Positions 50,073-61,764 of a stretch of 64,000 nucleotides of DNA are shown here, one piece after another (the stretch's first letter is position 1; the number at the start of each line of letters is the position of its first letter). Both the position numbers and the translations under genes were made by a program. The notes beneath the pieces are model-generated. The model was given only the letters and a program-made list of their open reading frames with translations, was not told the origin of the DNA and ran no database searches. Origin of the DNA: Homarus americanus (lineage: Eukaryota > Arthropoda > Malacostraca > Decapoda > Nephropidae); assembly GCF_018991925.1 (NCBI RefSeq), contig NW_024729696.1:91001-155000 (forward strand), written 5' to 3'.

Positions 50073-50369
50073 TACGCCTTTGTCTATCCTTTCTTTCTCA
50101 TATACATTCATTTTTCACCTGTATAATCTTACACCTTTCTTTCACACTCACAAAAAGAGAAAGTGTGCCTTCACCTTCACACAAGACAGACCACCTCATA
50201 TCATTTCCACTTTACCGACATAAAACACCCAGACAGCCTCCAGGAAGAAACAAAATCACAGGAAAATGTACCGAGCTCGGAACACCTACAGGTTGGAGGC
50301 GAGATTTTTGTTCTGATGTTGAGAGACGCATCTGGGAAGACCTCTCATAAACCTGGACTACTGGGGATG

Positions 50370-50600
50370 ATGCTGTGTGATGACCTGACCTTCTCTAGGG
50401 TCATCATGGTGGGTGGTGACATGATCTCTTCTAGGGTCATGGTGTGATGACCTGACGTTCAATAGGGTCATCATGGTGGGTGGTGACCTGACCTTTATGG
50501 TCATCATAGTGTGTGATGACCTGACCTATTCAAGGGTAATCATGCTGTGTGATGACCTGGTCTTGTGTCTCACTGTGATAACCTAACCTCCTGAAAGCTC
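50370..50600. repeat. Degenerate ~48-bp repeat
   Basis: gtgatgacctgaccttc and agggtcatcatggtg alternate in five drifted units. Confidence 0.8.
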
Positions 50601-50659
50601 ATGACCCTGACCTTACTGGGTTAATCTAGGTCATGAAGCTGACGACGATGATGAAGGAT

Positions 50660-50687
50660 CTAGATGATGATGATGGTGATGATGTGG

Positions 50688-50731
<44 letters not shown>

Positions 50732-50737
50732 GGGGGA

Positions 50738-50790
<53 letters not shown>
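50660..50790. repeat. (GAT)n microsatellite
   Basis: GAT triplets with a gggggg interruption at 50731. Confidence 0.97.
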
Positions 50791-50791
<1 letters not shown>

Positions 50792-51040
50792 TGGAGATGG
50801 TGATGAGAAATGGAGGTTGGATAATCTATCAATTCACGACGCGAGAGAAAGATAATCCAAGGAGATGTCTCGTATCTCTAAGCGAAGAAGGGAAGAAATA
50901 CCCACGTTTCCATTTCAAAACTTTAGAGACAAGATGGTAAGGATTTCCAACCTTGCAACTTAGGCAGGAACTTTGGAATCTCTCAAAGTCCTCAGCGAAA
51001 TGAAGAGGGGTAGTCTCTCACCTCTGATCCGAGAGACGCT

Positions 51041-51041
<1 letters not shown>

Positions 51042-51099
<58 letters not shown>
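51042..51099. repeat. (CA)n microsatellite
   Basis: Pure CA. Confidence 0.98.
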
Positions 51100-51101
<2 letters not shown>

Positions 51102-51170
51102 CCTAAGAAACATTTGTAATATTCGATTTTTTTCGTAAAACAGAACAATTTAGAAGTTCCTATATATATT

Positions 51171-51309
<139 letters not shown>

Positions 51310-51514
51310 GTTCCTTCCTACCTACTCTTTCCTCCCTCCGTCCCTCCCTTCCATCACCTTATCCTCCTCCCCCACCCACCCACCTCCCCCGGAACTCCAA
51401 AAATGTACACCTTTCGCCTCAGAAGTATAATTTTTCGTCCCTTTCGGAAGTTGTCTAATATTAACTCGTGTGTTTGTCATTGAGACGTCTGCTCCGTGCC
51501 ACCATTTGTTGGTC

Positions 51515-51780
51515 CAGCTTGTTGACGCATGTGTCTAGGGGCGCTTGTTGATGTATGTGTCTTAAGTGAGTTCATTGATGTATGTGTCCAGAGGCGCTTG
51601 TTGATGTATGTGTCTTAAGTGAGTTCATTGATGTATGTGTCCAGAGGCGCTTGTTGATGTATGTGTCTTAAGTGAGTTCATTGATGTATGTGTCCAGAGG
51701 CGCTTGTTGATGTATGTGTCTTAAGTGAGTTCATTGATGTATGTGTCCAGAGACGCTTGTTTATGTATGTATCAAAGAGG
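51515..51780. repeat. 53-bp minisatellite of two related halves
   Basis: gcgcttgttgatgtatgtgt alternates with gagttcattgatgtatgtgt; copies start at 51541, 51594, 51647 and 51700. Each 53-bp unit is itself a diverged 26/27-bp pair. Confidence 0.94.
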
Positions 51781-52220
51781 GAGACACAATGTATCTTCAC
51801 TTTGTGTTATTCCTCACCCGCATCAGGAACTCGTTTTAAAAAAGGTGATTAAACTACTGAACCTGTAGACATAGAAAACGGGATATTAATTGATCATTTC
51901 AGGCACTTGGTTATTTAGGTTTTCCATCTTCGTTTTACAAGAATATTTTCAGTGAGATTAAAAAAAAAAGAAGATTATATTGACCATTGCGAATACACAG
52001 CCACAGCGGCCACCTCATCACAGCATACATCAGGACAGCGTCGGTGGGTCGTTATTTTGCAAGGTTATGGATCAGATCCTGTGTAGTTTGGCGCAGTGAT
52101 TTCTTGCCGTGTTGAGAATTTACAGCGCGGGAGTCAACACAGCAGCACCAGCAGGCTAACAGCACATAGTGATGACTGCAGTAGTTACGAGAGGTCTCCT
52201 TCTCCTCTCTCTGCTGACAG

Positions 52221-52283
<63 letters not shown>

Positions 52284-52306
52284 GATGCAGCATTTTTCAT
52301 ATCTCT

Positions 52307-52378
<72 letters not shown>
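52221..52378. repeat. (CT)n and (CA)n pair
   Basis: CT at 52221-52279, CA at 52307-52378. Confidence 0.97.
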
Positions 52379-52380
<2 letters not shown>

Positions 52381-52457
52381 CAATATACTACAGCAGTCAC
52401 GTCTACACAGCACCGGGAGATAGAGGAAAACAACATTCAGACAAACACAGGTAAACA

Positions 52458-52625
52458 GGTAATTACTGACGTGTTAGGGAGGTAATTACTGGCGTGTTAG
52501 GGAGGTAATTACTGGCGTGTTAGGGAGGTAATTACTGGCGTGTTAGGGAGGTAATTACGGCCGTGTTAGGGAGGTAATTACTGCCGTGTTAGGGAGGTAA
52601 TTACTGACGTGTTAGGAAGGTAATT
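52458..52625. repeat. 23-bp minisatellite
   Basis: Seven units of ggtaattactggcgtgttag plus gga, starting every 23 bp from 52458. Confidence 0.95.
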
Positions 52626-52729
52626 AGATTTTGGTCTATGAAGAAATGAGACAATAAATCAGGAGTTTAATATTGTTTAACTCGATAACCTGTCAAACTC
52701 CGGTGAGTAATGATGGCTGTGTGTGAACT

Positions 52730-52730
<1 letters not shown>

Positions 52731-52772
<42 letters not shown>
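52731..52772. repeat. (CT)n microsatellite
   Basis: Pure CT. Confidence 0.97.
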
Positions 52773-52776
<4 letters not shown>

Positions 52777-53159
52777 AACTAGTGAGTGTGTGCTGTATCT
52801 CTCTGTCTCTCGGCATGTCTCTTATCTCCCTCGTTTATCTCCTCTCACCACTCATTAACAAAGCGACCCTTTCTTCCCTTTTTCTCCCCCTCCCCCTCCC
52901 CCTCCCCTCTTCCCCTACAAAGGCAGTGGCTCTATGAAAGGGAAGTAAGTAGTCCCCCAGGGAAGAAAGTAAGTCTCCCGAAAATAGCCCCAGGAAAGAA
53001 AGTAAGTAGCCACTAGAGAAGCCATCAAGAAAAGCAAGTATCATCCCTTACCCTAGACTAGTCATACGCAGTGAACATAGCCAGTGTTAGCTCGTTGACT
53101 CCTCTTCCTGTTGACAGCCATTGTTGTTGTTATGGTGGTGGTGCCTCTCTCCTCCCCCA

Positions 53160-53372
53160 CGTCCCCTTACCCTCCTCCCTCCCTCCCTCCCTCCCTCCCT
53201 CTCTCTCTCTCACCTCCCTTCTTACCCCATTCCCCCTCATCACACCTCCCTCCCTTCTTACCCTTCTCTCTCCCTTCCTTCCTCTCCATTATCTCCCTCC
53301 TCATTCCCTTCTTCCATCCTCTCGAGCCACTGTACCATCACTGTTCTTTTGTTCTGGTTCCCCATTTTCATG

Positions 53373-53444
<72 letters not shown>
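53160..53444. repeat. CCCT-rich block and (CT)n
   Basis: Pyrimidine-rich from 53160, pure CT at 53381-53444. Confidence 0.93.
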
Positions 53445-53448
<4 letters not shown>

Positions 53449-53684
53449 TGTAAAGAAAATACCTACAAATACTCAAAGTTGTACGGCTTTAGCTTAACAC
53501 TTCTCCTGTCAATAAAATTCTATCATATATAGATATTTTGTCCGTATATACTTTTATAGTTCGTCTTTGTATACACCAGGAAGCAGAAGAGAGAGAGAGA
53601 GAGGGAGCGAAGATGACAAAATAGGTAGTAAGAGAAAACAAGTAAAACAGGAGATAGAAAGACGAAAGTAAAATAAAAAACAGG

Positions 53685-53689
<5 letters not shown>

Positions 53690-53733
<44 letters not shown>

Positions 53734-53815
53734 CTGGAGCCTCAAGGTGTGACTAACTAGAGCAGTAAACTTTCACTAAAACACGCCGTAAAAGAGTTGA
53801 CGTTGCCAGCTTGCA

Positions 53816-53872
<57 letters not shown>
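53690..53872. repeat. (GA)n and (CT)n inverted pair
   Basis: GA at 53690-53731 and CT at 53817-53872 are complementary and 85 bp apart, able to pair. Confidence 0.95.
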
Positions 53873-53879
<7 letters not shown>

Positions 53880-53926
53880 GTTTCATTATTTTTCTCATTC
53901 TATGCATTTTTTACATATATAGAATA

Positions 53927-53928
<2 letters not shown>

Positions 53929-53967
<39 letters not shown>

Positions 53968-53980
53968 TTTGTTTGTTTGT
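53929..53980. repeat. (GT)n then (GTTT)n
   Basis: Compound microsatellite. Confidence 0.95.
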
Positions 53981-54317
53981 TTTCACTGCATGTTTACAGT
54001 TTTGAAGACAGCAAGCTAAAAAATGATAGGGAGGTGCGGGTAGCCGAGGGGATGATTCTACACTATATCCTGTCCCTACTCCTGGGCAAAGACGGGTAAC
54101 TCTATATACATACATATATATATACACAATGTGAAATATATGTGAAGCCTTATCTATGTCGTGTGTATGATTCTTTTGTAGACAACCTGTATATACTAGA
54201 AATTTGTAGTTTTCCCTGGATCGATTTTCTCTACAACACACCTGAGAGGATGGGAGGAAGGTTAGAGTCCACAGGTAATTCAGTTTTGTGGTGCCTGGAA
54301 GCCAATCTCTCGTGCTT

Positions 54318-54545
54318 CCTCGTGTCATGTCATGTCATGTTATGTCATAATATTGTGTCATAAAATCGCAATATGGTTTTTCCTGCCATGTCAAGTCGTA
54401 TTATTTCACGTTAGGTCATGTTATGTGATGTTTTATTATGTTATATCATGTCCTGTGTCACTTCGCTTCATGTTCACGTTCTGCTGTTTCATGTTATATC
54501 ATGTTGTGTCATATTATATCATGTCATGTCATATTATTTCACGTT
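54318..54545. repeat. Degenerate TCATGTTATG repeat
   Basis: Short tcatgtcatattatatcatg units. A (GA)n tract follows at 54599-54631. Confidence 0.8.
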
Positions 54546-54593
54546 TTTTTGGGGGGGTTGAGAGAGAAATGTATTGTGGACAACTGGGAGAGT

Positions 54594-54636
<43 letters not shown>

Positions 54637-54904
54637 CAATCTGAACCTTTACGAGCTAAGGCCGTTCCTGGCACCTGGACAAAATACTCCCCAACACACG
54701 GACACTTTCCTTAATTCTTCTCTTTGGACAAAATCTTACCTCACACAAAACCACTTCACATAAACCCATTGGACAATATTTTATCATACAAAATTCCAGC
54801 CAAATAAAAAAATTCTAGCTCACTTCTTACTAAACAAAATGCCATTAGTTTTTTGTGGAATAGGATCTTCACCAATTTCCTACAAGATCAAATCTGATTT
54901 CTTG

Positions 54905-55270
54905 CAAATTAGAAAACGGAAGTTGGGTACGAGTGTGAAATAGAAAACGGTAAACAGAGACAAGACTTACAGAAAAACAAACACTGGCTCTGTGTTTATC
55001 TAAAAAAAAAAATACGTAAATTGGGTACTTGTTTGACTGGATACTGGGTGTAAGTACGTGTGTGTGTTATAGAAAACGGAATCAGGGTACATTTCTGACT
55101 TAAAGAGACGAACATACCATAAAGACTGGGTATTTATTTCTATTGTAATCCTTAACGTTAAGTAAGGACCTACCATAAAACATGGGGTGGGGGGTACGTG
55201 TTGTCATAGAAAACGTAGCGTAAGAGCCATGCTTGCCATAGAACACGGAGGTCGGGTACATGTGTCTGTG
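54905..55270. repeat. Degenerate ~70-90-bp repeat
   Basis: atagaaaacggaa, gggtac(g/a)tgt and cttaccataaa recur in four or five drifted units. Confidence 0.55.
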
Positions 55271-55647
55271 TGTGGTGGGAGGGAGGGGTATATCATTCAT
55301 CACGTTTAAGCAGGAAGCTGTCAAGATTCATATGGTCCACTTCCTTGTTAGACTATAATTCACACCCGGGAAGTCAGCTGGACAACTAAGTAAGCCGCTT
55401 GGGTCATTTACATTCACAACTGCTCAAATTAACACCCGAAAAATAACATAATTAACGAGGAATAACTGTAGGCAATGAGACAAGAGGATGATAAAACAGA
55501 AGAGATAGTAGGAGAGGGATTAATTCAGAGTCAGGAATGAATAGATAGCATGTTTTTTTTTTTTCATTCGCTGTCCTTCATTTATTCATTCATTCATAGT
55601 GAAGGTTGTTACCCTTGTCATAAAGAACTGAAATAAATATCATAATA

Positions 55648-55648
55648 C

Positions 55649-55695
<47 letters not shown>
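55648..55695. repeat. (ATCT)n microsatellite
   Basis: Twelve tetranucleotide units. Confidence 0.97.
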
Positions 55696-55697
<2 letters not shown>

Positions 55698-56087
55698 ATC
55701 TGGCTATCTATTTGTTCATTATCTACCTATCTCCATACCCACCCAGATAGATAGATAGACGTTTATGTGGGTAAATGTGACTCAATGTAGAGAACTTCTT
55801 TGACTCATTTAATCCAAGGTACAAAATTTAGACGCTCAAATGTCGTCAAATAACGCCGAGACTCTACAAGTGTATAAGAAGAATCGTACTCTCGAGTATG
55901 TAGTGAAGATGAAGGCGTGAATCTATAAGACTGAGATTGTTGACTCTCTACCTCAGACGGTATTAGTCTCGGATATTGCTTTCTCTCTCATGTCGGGACC
56001 AGTCTAGATATTGTCATGGTAGCGTACCTTATGACTGTTTCTCTGTGCTTACACGCGTGTACGTATCTTGATGCATAGGTTATTCTC

Positions 56088-56101
56088 GCACACACATACA
56101 C

Positions 56102-56180
<79 letters not shown>
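56088..56180. repeat. (CA)n microsatellite
   Basis: CA with CATA steps at the start. Confidence 0.97.
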
Positions 56181-56182
<2 letters not shown>

Positions 56183-56272
56183 CTCATGTTAAGGTAAAGG
56201 TTTTTGTCACCTTGCCTCCAGCTCATGACGTCCTTAGCTGCTCATATTTTATTCTGTCTCCTCTTTGGCTTT

Positions 56273-56274
<2 letters not shown>

Positions 56275-56362
<88 letters not shown>
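56275..56362. repeat. (CT)n microsatellite
   Basis: Pure CT. Confidence 0.98.
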
Positions 56363-56364
<2 letters not shown>

Positions 56365-56499
56365 CCAAAGGAAAAAATAGCCAACCTAATTTTTTACATG
56401 AATATCAAATTGAAAAAATGTTTAAGACAGATTTTAATTTTTGGTAGTGAGAATAATTTAAGGAACAGCCGAGAAACAGCATCACAGTACTACAGTGGT

Positions 56500-56900
56500 G
56501 GAGAAGGAGGAGGAAGAAGAGGTGGTGGTGGAGGGAGGTGGTGGTGGTGGTGGTGGTGAGGTGGTGGTGGTGGAGGAGGTGGTGGTGTAGTGGTGGTGTG
56601 AGTGGTGGTGGTGGTGGTGGTGGTAGTGGTAGAAGTGGAGGAGGTGGTGGTGGAGGAGGAGGAGGAGGAGGTGGTGGTGGTGGTGGTGGTGGTGGTGGTG
56701 GTGGTGGTGGTGGTGGTGGTGGTGGTGGTGGTGGTGGTGGTGGTGGTGGTGGTGGTGGTAGTGGTAGAAGTGGAGGAGGAGGTGGATGAGGAATAGGAAG
56801 AGGAAAAAGTGGATGAAGAAAAAGTGGAAGAAGAGAAGGTGGTGGAAGAGGAGGAGAAAGAGAAAGAGGAGTAGTTAGTTGTAGCAGAGCAGCAGGAGGA
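56500..56900. repeat. (GGT)n / (GGA)n trinucleotide array
   Basis: About 29 perfect GGT units at 56672-56759, with mixed GGT/GGA on both sides. A block ggtagtggtagaagtggagg occurs on both sides of the core. Confidence 0.95.
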
Positions 56901-57009
56901 AGAGGAGAGGGAGAGAGAGGCCATACTGAGTAATTTTATAGGTCAGTGACCTTTCAGGCCAGGGGATTCGGTCCGCAAATAGGTCCCCTATATGTTCTGT
57001 GAGTCGTGG

Positions 57010-57205
57010 AAGCATCTAACAAAAGGGAGGAGGGGATTCGGGTCGGTCGGTATATATGGTGGTAGGTCGGGAAGATCGGGATTCGTCGGGAAGGTCAGGA
57101 TAGATCAAGGTAGGATCGGGATAAATTGAGATTGGTCAGGATAGATGGAGGTAGGTTAGGATAGATCGAGGTAATTCGGGTAGGTCAGATAGTTCGGGTT
57201 TGTTG
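57010..57205. repeat. Degenerate ~20-bp TCGGGATAGATCGAGGTAGG repeat
   Basis: About eight drifted units. Confidence 0.8.
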
Positions 57206-57654
57206 TTCATATTGCCTAGAGGCCATTAGACTCTAGAGAATGTGACAAGGCTGGCGTGCCCTCGATCACCTTATGAACCAGGTGGTGAGACGGAGAGAGT
57301 GGTGCTGTACTATAGAGGCGTCATTGAGAACCCTGAGAGAACTGAAAGAACAACCCTACCCCCCTTTTTTTTAGAGTCACACAAAACTGAGCAGTGAGAA
57401 TGTTAGAACGTATCATGTGACTGAGGAGTAGGACTAAGATTGAAAGAAGAATGATATGAGAGAATGTTTTGTTTGTAAATATGTGAAACGTGAAAGATTA
57501 GTCACATAGAGGCTTCACTCGTCTACGTGGGACAAAAAAAAAAAAAAAAAAACGTTTGTCCGCTACACCAAGGCACCGCGTTTACTCGCTTGGTTGCTGG
57601 ATGCCGCCGGACGCTGGCATATGGGACATAGTCTAACTCTACCTTGGGGGGAGT

Positions 57655-57895
57655 ATAGGTTAGGTTAGGTTAGGTTAGGTTACTGTGAATTAGCTTAAGT
57701 TAGGTTAGTGTAAATGAGCTTAAGTTAGATTATTTTTGGTTAGGTTAGGTCGAATTAGCCTTAAGTTAAACTTTGGTACGTTCAGATTAAGTTAGATTAG
57801 GCTGGATAAGTTTAGATTGGATTAGGTTAGATTGGGTTCGGTCAGGTTAGGTTAGGTAAGATTAGAGATAGATTAGATTAAGTTAGGGAGGGTAA
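57655..57895. repeat. TTAGG-rich interstitial telomere-like region
   Basis: Five perfect GGTTA units at 57658-57681, then increasingly drifted ttaggttag text. Confidence 0.82.
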
Positions 57896-57984
57896 TTGTA
57901 AGGTAAAATAATCAAAGATACCAAAACTTCACGTGATCTTTAAATATTTACACCATGGCAGATGGTCTATAAACAGATGCTTAG

Positions 57985-58500
57985 AAAACCAAAAACAAGA
58001 AAGCTCCTGATGTGCTCATTGACTCAGAGGAAATATATGAGTTAGGGGAGATGAGAAAGAGCGTGAAGGAGATGCTGACCTTGTATGGGGTAAGCCAGTA
58101 TTTAGTGAAGGCTGTCTGAGATATTATAATGGCAACAGCGTGTGTGGGAAATTACTAGCAGTGTGTTGTGAGTAATGTGAAATAGCATAGTATATTGGTT
58201 GTGGTTTAATGCTATTTTTGGTTATGTTAAGTGCTTATGTATGGAGCAATATGATAAAATGAGAGTAAAAATGGGTGATACAACTGAGACACACTGTAGC
58301 TTAAGCCTGGAGTTGTCTGTCACATGTGTTGTTTGTGGATGAAGCTATGCTGTTAGTATGTTGAAGGATAGCTGGAGAGCCAGAATGAAAAGAATAAGTT
58401 AAATGTTGAAAGGAACAAAAAATATGGAGAGAAGTTGAAGGTTCTAAATTAATGTGAGCTTTTGTGGCAAAGTTTAGTAAAGTCTAGCTGGGGTACCTGA
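57985..58500 (+). pseudogene. Degraded LINE reverse transcriptase segment
   Basis: On the plus strand, the frame from about 58013 gives DSEEIYELGEMRKSVKEML, then TLYGVSQYLVKAV, a stop, and after a one-base slip DIYNGN and CVG. This resembles the LINE RT segment LW..L..YGV...L...V...Y......CV between palm motifs A and B. Further on, CVVCG/LFVDEAMLLV (about 58330-58360) resembles a decayed F/Y-A-D-D-x-x-L-L catalytic box, followed by a Lys- and Glu-rich stretch like the region after it. Several stops and frameshifts are present. The match is by eye and remote. Confidence 0.42.
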
Positions 58501-58599
58501 CGTTTCCCGTGTTTTGTTTTTGATTAAATGAAGATGAATTAACCAGAATGTGTACAGCCACATCAGTCTGACATCTTTTCACGACTCGACGGATACTGT

Positions 58600-59255
58600 T
58601 CCTTATGTATTAAACGTGTGATCTTTCTAGGGCTCTTTACATGAGCATACCAAATATCAGCGAGGCCAACCTCTCAAGTTACATCTTTAATTATATAACC
58701 GCATTAGTTTCAGCTCCTTATGTTAAAAAGGGGTGAAACAAAAAAAAAACAAGGAAAATAAAAGCAACAGATACACACACAAACACACTATTAAAGAGGG
58801 TGGCATTCCCTAGAATTAGATGTGTGTCTTTGGCCAAAATTACAGTAAGGGTACATGGAAAAAATTACCATATTGAATTTCAGCTTTCTGTGTTAAAAAC
58901 AATGGCCATGTACAAATAGTGGTTAACCCCTCTTGTGCGTACCACCACCGCTCAATTTAGATGTTTGTAATCATTCTTGGGGCCGTTTACATTGTTATAC
59001 ATAATTTCAGCTCTGTTTTAAAGCACCGTGGCATTGCATAGCAAAGAAACTGAAAAGTAAACGAGTTTTTCAATGAGGGGTTTCCACCTTTCGAGGTGTG
59101 GGACCAACCACTGAGGCCAACCCCCCTAAAATCCCAACTGTGTTACATTTCTGGGGTGCATGCGCATCTCCAGCCCAAATTTCAGTTCTCTAACTGTAAA
59201 ACTGTAGCCGTGCACAGCGTACAGACACGCACAAACAAAGATACTGTGTTTTATA
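58600..59255 (+). repeat. Four degenerate units behind the LINE remnant
   Basis: Four loosely matching units contain TTTCAGCTCTCTGTTAAAA-like text followed by a (G)TGGCC(A/G)TGCA core. The four occurrences are near 58705, 58875, 59010 and 59175, and the last three are preceded by GGGGC/GGGGT plus TTACAT-like text. The last unit ends in a CACAGCGTACAGACACGCAC tail. This could be the 3' end of the retroelement, duplicated in tandem, or an unrelated old repeat. Confidence 0.4.
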
Positions 59256-59985
59256 TATTAAATGATAATAATAGTAATAATAATAATGGTGATATTAAAA
59301 TAATAATAACTAATAAAATAATAATAACAGGACAGGGAGTTGTATTTATAATATATTACGGCGTTTTAAAGGTCTTTAAGCAAGTGTGTTTGATTTGATC
59401 AGCTGATACGTGACTTTCGAAAGATGTGTTGAATGTACATTATTTTTATTTTTTAATGAGATATAAAGCATTTGATTCGATATGAAATACCTATGCATTC
59501 ACGTTCATATTTTTAATTGTATTCTCGCTGTGTAAAGGAAGAAATTTACCAAATATGATAAAAAAATAATTTCTGAAATGGTAAAAGTGTCCTACCCACC
59601 ACCAGACGTGTCATCTGTCAACACGACGGGAGTGTTAAATACTTACTGGTGACCGCGTCTCACGATTTTATCCGTAATTCTTAGAGAAAATGCTTATGTG
59701 AACGTTTCAGTGTACTGGCATGCAAAATGAAGCTTTGTGAAATTTTAAGGAAGAAAATTTATACGGCGAAAGTACTCTAAAAAACTCTGTATGTATACAA
59801 TGTAAACTGGTATTCCGAGGTGACGCAATCCAGCCTTCACAAAATGCCACATATTCTACAAATTTCTGTGACTTGACACTAATACCAGTACTATACCAAA
59901 GTTGAACATATTTTCAATGTACTAAGCGGCACAAAAAGTGATAATTTTAAACGATTAGTGTAAATTGAGCGTGATGAGTGCTCAC

Positions 59986-60021
59986 CGTTAGTATTGGGAG
60001 CAGGAACGTCGCCATTGGCAT
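59986..60021 (-). CDS. Candidate short ATG-containing first coding exon
   Basis: On the minus strand an ATG at 60021 opens 12 codons, MPMATFLLPILT, ending in phase 0 at a donor-like gtgagc (59985-59980). Phase 0 would fit either downstream dipeptidase candidate (36950 or 36344), but it is 23 kb away and so short that chance is a serious alternative. An equally good donor-like ggtgagtac lies on the plus strand at 60034. Confidence 0.15.
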
Positions 60022-60277
60022 CACCACGTGTCGGGTGAGTACTTGAAGTGTTTTTGCAAATAGTACAACTTGAGTGACGTGCAATATATAATGTCTGTAT
60101 TATTATAAGATGAGAGTCTTTATGGTTTATTAATATTAGTATATATCCTCGTGTTTCTGTGCAATGATAAAGGTTTGTATCGTCATTAGTATAGTATAGT
60201 ATAGTATAGTGATTCAGGGAAGACTAACAAGAGTGGAAAGAGTCTGAATGTGGTTATGTGTCAGAACATTGTAGGAG

Positions 60278-60404
60278 TATATATAAGACGGGTGCTTTTG
60301 ACGAGTGATAAATCAACTTTTGACGAGTGATAAATCAACTTTTGACGAGTGATAAATCAACTTTTGACGAGTGATAAATCAACTTTTGACGAGTGATAAA
60401 TCAA
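60278..60404 (+). promoter_or_regulatory. TATA-like box followed by five 22-bp direct repeats
   Basis: TATATATAAG lies at 60278-60287. From 60295 to 60404 the unit cttttgacgagtgataaatc(aa) is repeated five times with no visible mismatch. A promoter reading is inference; the tandem array is certain. Confidence 0.25.
60295..60404. repeat. 22-bp minisatellite, five units
   Basis: cttttgacgagtgataaatc plus aa, starting at 60295, 60317, 60339, 60361 and 60383. Confidence 0.96.
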
Positions 60405-60889
60405 TAGTGTGAATCGTAGGCGGGGCTTATTGGAGCTGAGAGAACTGGTGGGGGTAAAAAATCAAAACACCAATAAATAAACAATGTATGGCATGAAAAA
60501 AAAAACAAATCACTGGAGAGCTGTGTGGATGAGAGAGAACAGTACATGATAATAAGTGGACGACCGAGAAAAATATAATCAGCTTATGTAAGTGAATTAT
60601 TATCCTCAGGAGGTATAAAGATTGCTAATGAATCACGTACAGTCGAGTCGTGTCTTACGTGACGGTGTTAACACGAACGAACCCGACAACTCGAATTTAA
60701 TGTCAGTGAAATATGCGTGTAAGTCAGTAAGTTACGGACTCACTTTGTTTATCTTGTAACTTAAGGATATGAAGAATGTGAGGAATATTTCTTTTGGTTA
60801 TGTTTCCTTCTTCCTCTTATTGTCTACACTCCTCTTCCTATTATTTCCTCCCCTTCTTGAGGTTTGTCGTTCCCTTGATCCACCCCACA

Positions 60890-61231
60890 TTAAAAACACG
60901 AGCGTGTGAGAGGAGGGAAGATAATAAACAAGAGGACAATAGCCTTCATAATCGGTAGTAAGGGATCATAGCAAGGGTTCAGCAGCGCCCCGATACTGTT
61001 TAGGAGTCCCTGTGTTGGCACCATAGGCGACATAAACAGCATTAAGCCGCCTCTGTGCTCCTCATATGACCCCTCGACCACGACTCCTTTAAGGTGATTT
61101 TTATAACAAATAAAAATGTCTAGGCTTTCGTGTCTCGTCCTGAAGATCACAGCAAGACGCAGAGACAAATACAACAATATACCGAGAGACACAGATGACG
61201 GCTTTATGGTTACTGCTAACGACAAAAACAC
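60890..61231 (-). other. Unidentified 113-codon open frame
   Basis: A repeat-free minus-strand frame with hydrophobic ends (LSLAVTIKPSSVSLGILLYL near the start, MKAIVLLFIIFPPLTRSCF at the end). The start codon is not ATG (it is GTG). No homologue is recognised and no splice sites fit well; it may be chance. Confidence 0.13.
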
Positions 61232-61427
61232 ACATGGAGTACGTTGATTGGTCAGCTAGCTCTCACGTACACCAGTTTAAACTAACTTAACATACATTAT
61301 ACTTTGACTTAAACCTTACCTACCTAAACTAATATATCAAATCCTTATATAATATAGCCTAATATAACCTTAGGTAACATAGCGTAACCTCACACAATGT
61401 TATCTAGCAGTGGATAGCACACAAGGT

Positions 61428-61500
61428 GACGTCATGGAAGATGGAACCAATCAGCGCCTACCATGTCCGCAAACGCGTAGATTTTTGCATTTATAGCACC
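61428..61500 (+). promoter_or_regulatory. CRE - CCAAT - TATA-like cluster
   Basis: A palindromic TGACGTCA (61428-61435) is followed by CCAAT (61447-61451) and, about 40 bp on, catttatagc. The order and spacing suit a plus-strand promoter. On the other strand the last motif reads TATAAAT, which is the better TATA box, so direction is unclear. No downstream gene was found. Confidence 0.22.
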
Positions 61501-61764
61501 CAGCTGAACACCACCAAGACGAAGGACTCAAGTCTATGCATATTCCACATTAAATATTCATAACTTGATATTCAAATACACTTTTTGTAAGAGATACTGA
61601 GGCGAGTCAGTAGTGAGAGTGAGTTCTGGTGAAGATATTTGAGCATATGATTAAAACTTCGAAAGAAAATATTGGGGAGGAAACTTTCTCAGCCATTCAG
61701 AGTAAATTTCAAGAGATTTGAAATTATATGTCAGCAGTTGCGAGTATTTGGTTATTCCAACACA

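Noticed and set aside
54025..54110. tRNA or tRNA-derived SINE (A-box-like TAGCCGAGGGG)
   Set aside because: No B box (GGTTCGANTCC) at the right distance and no cloverleaf.
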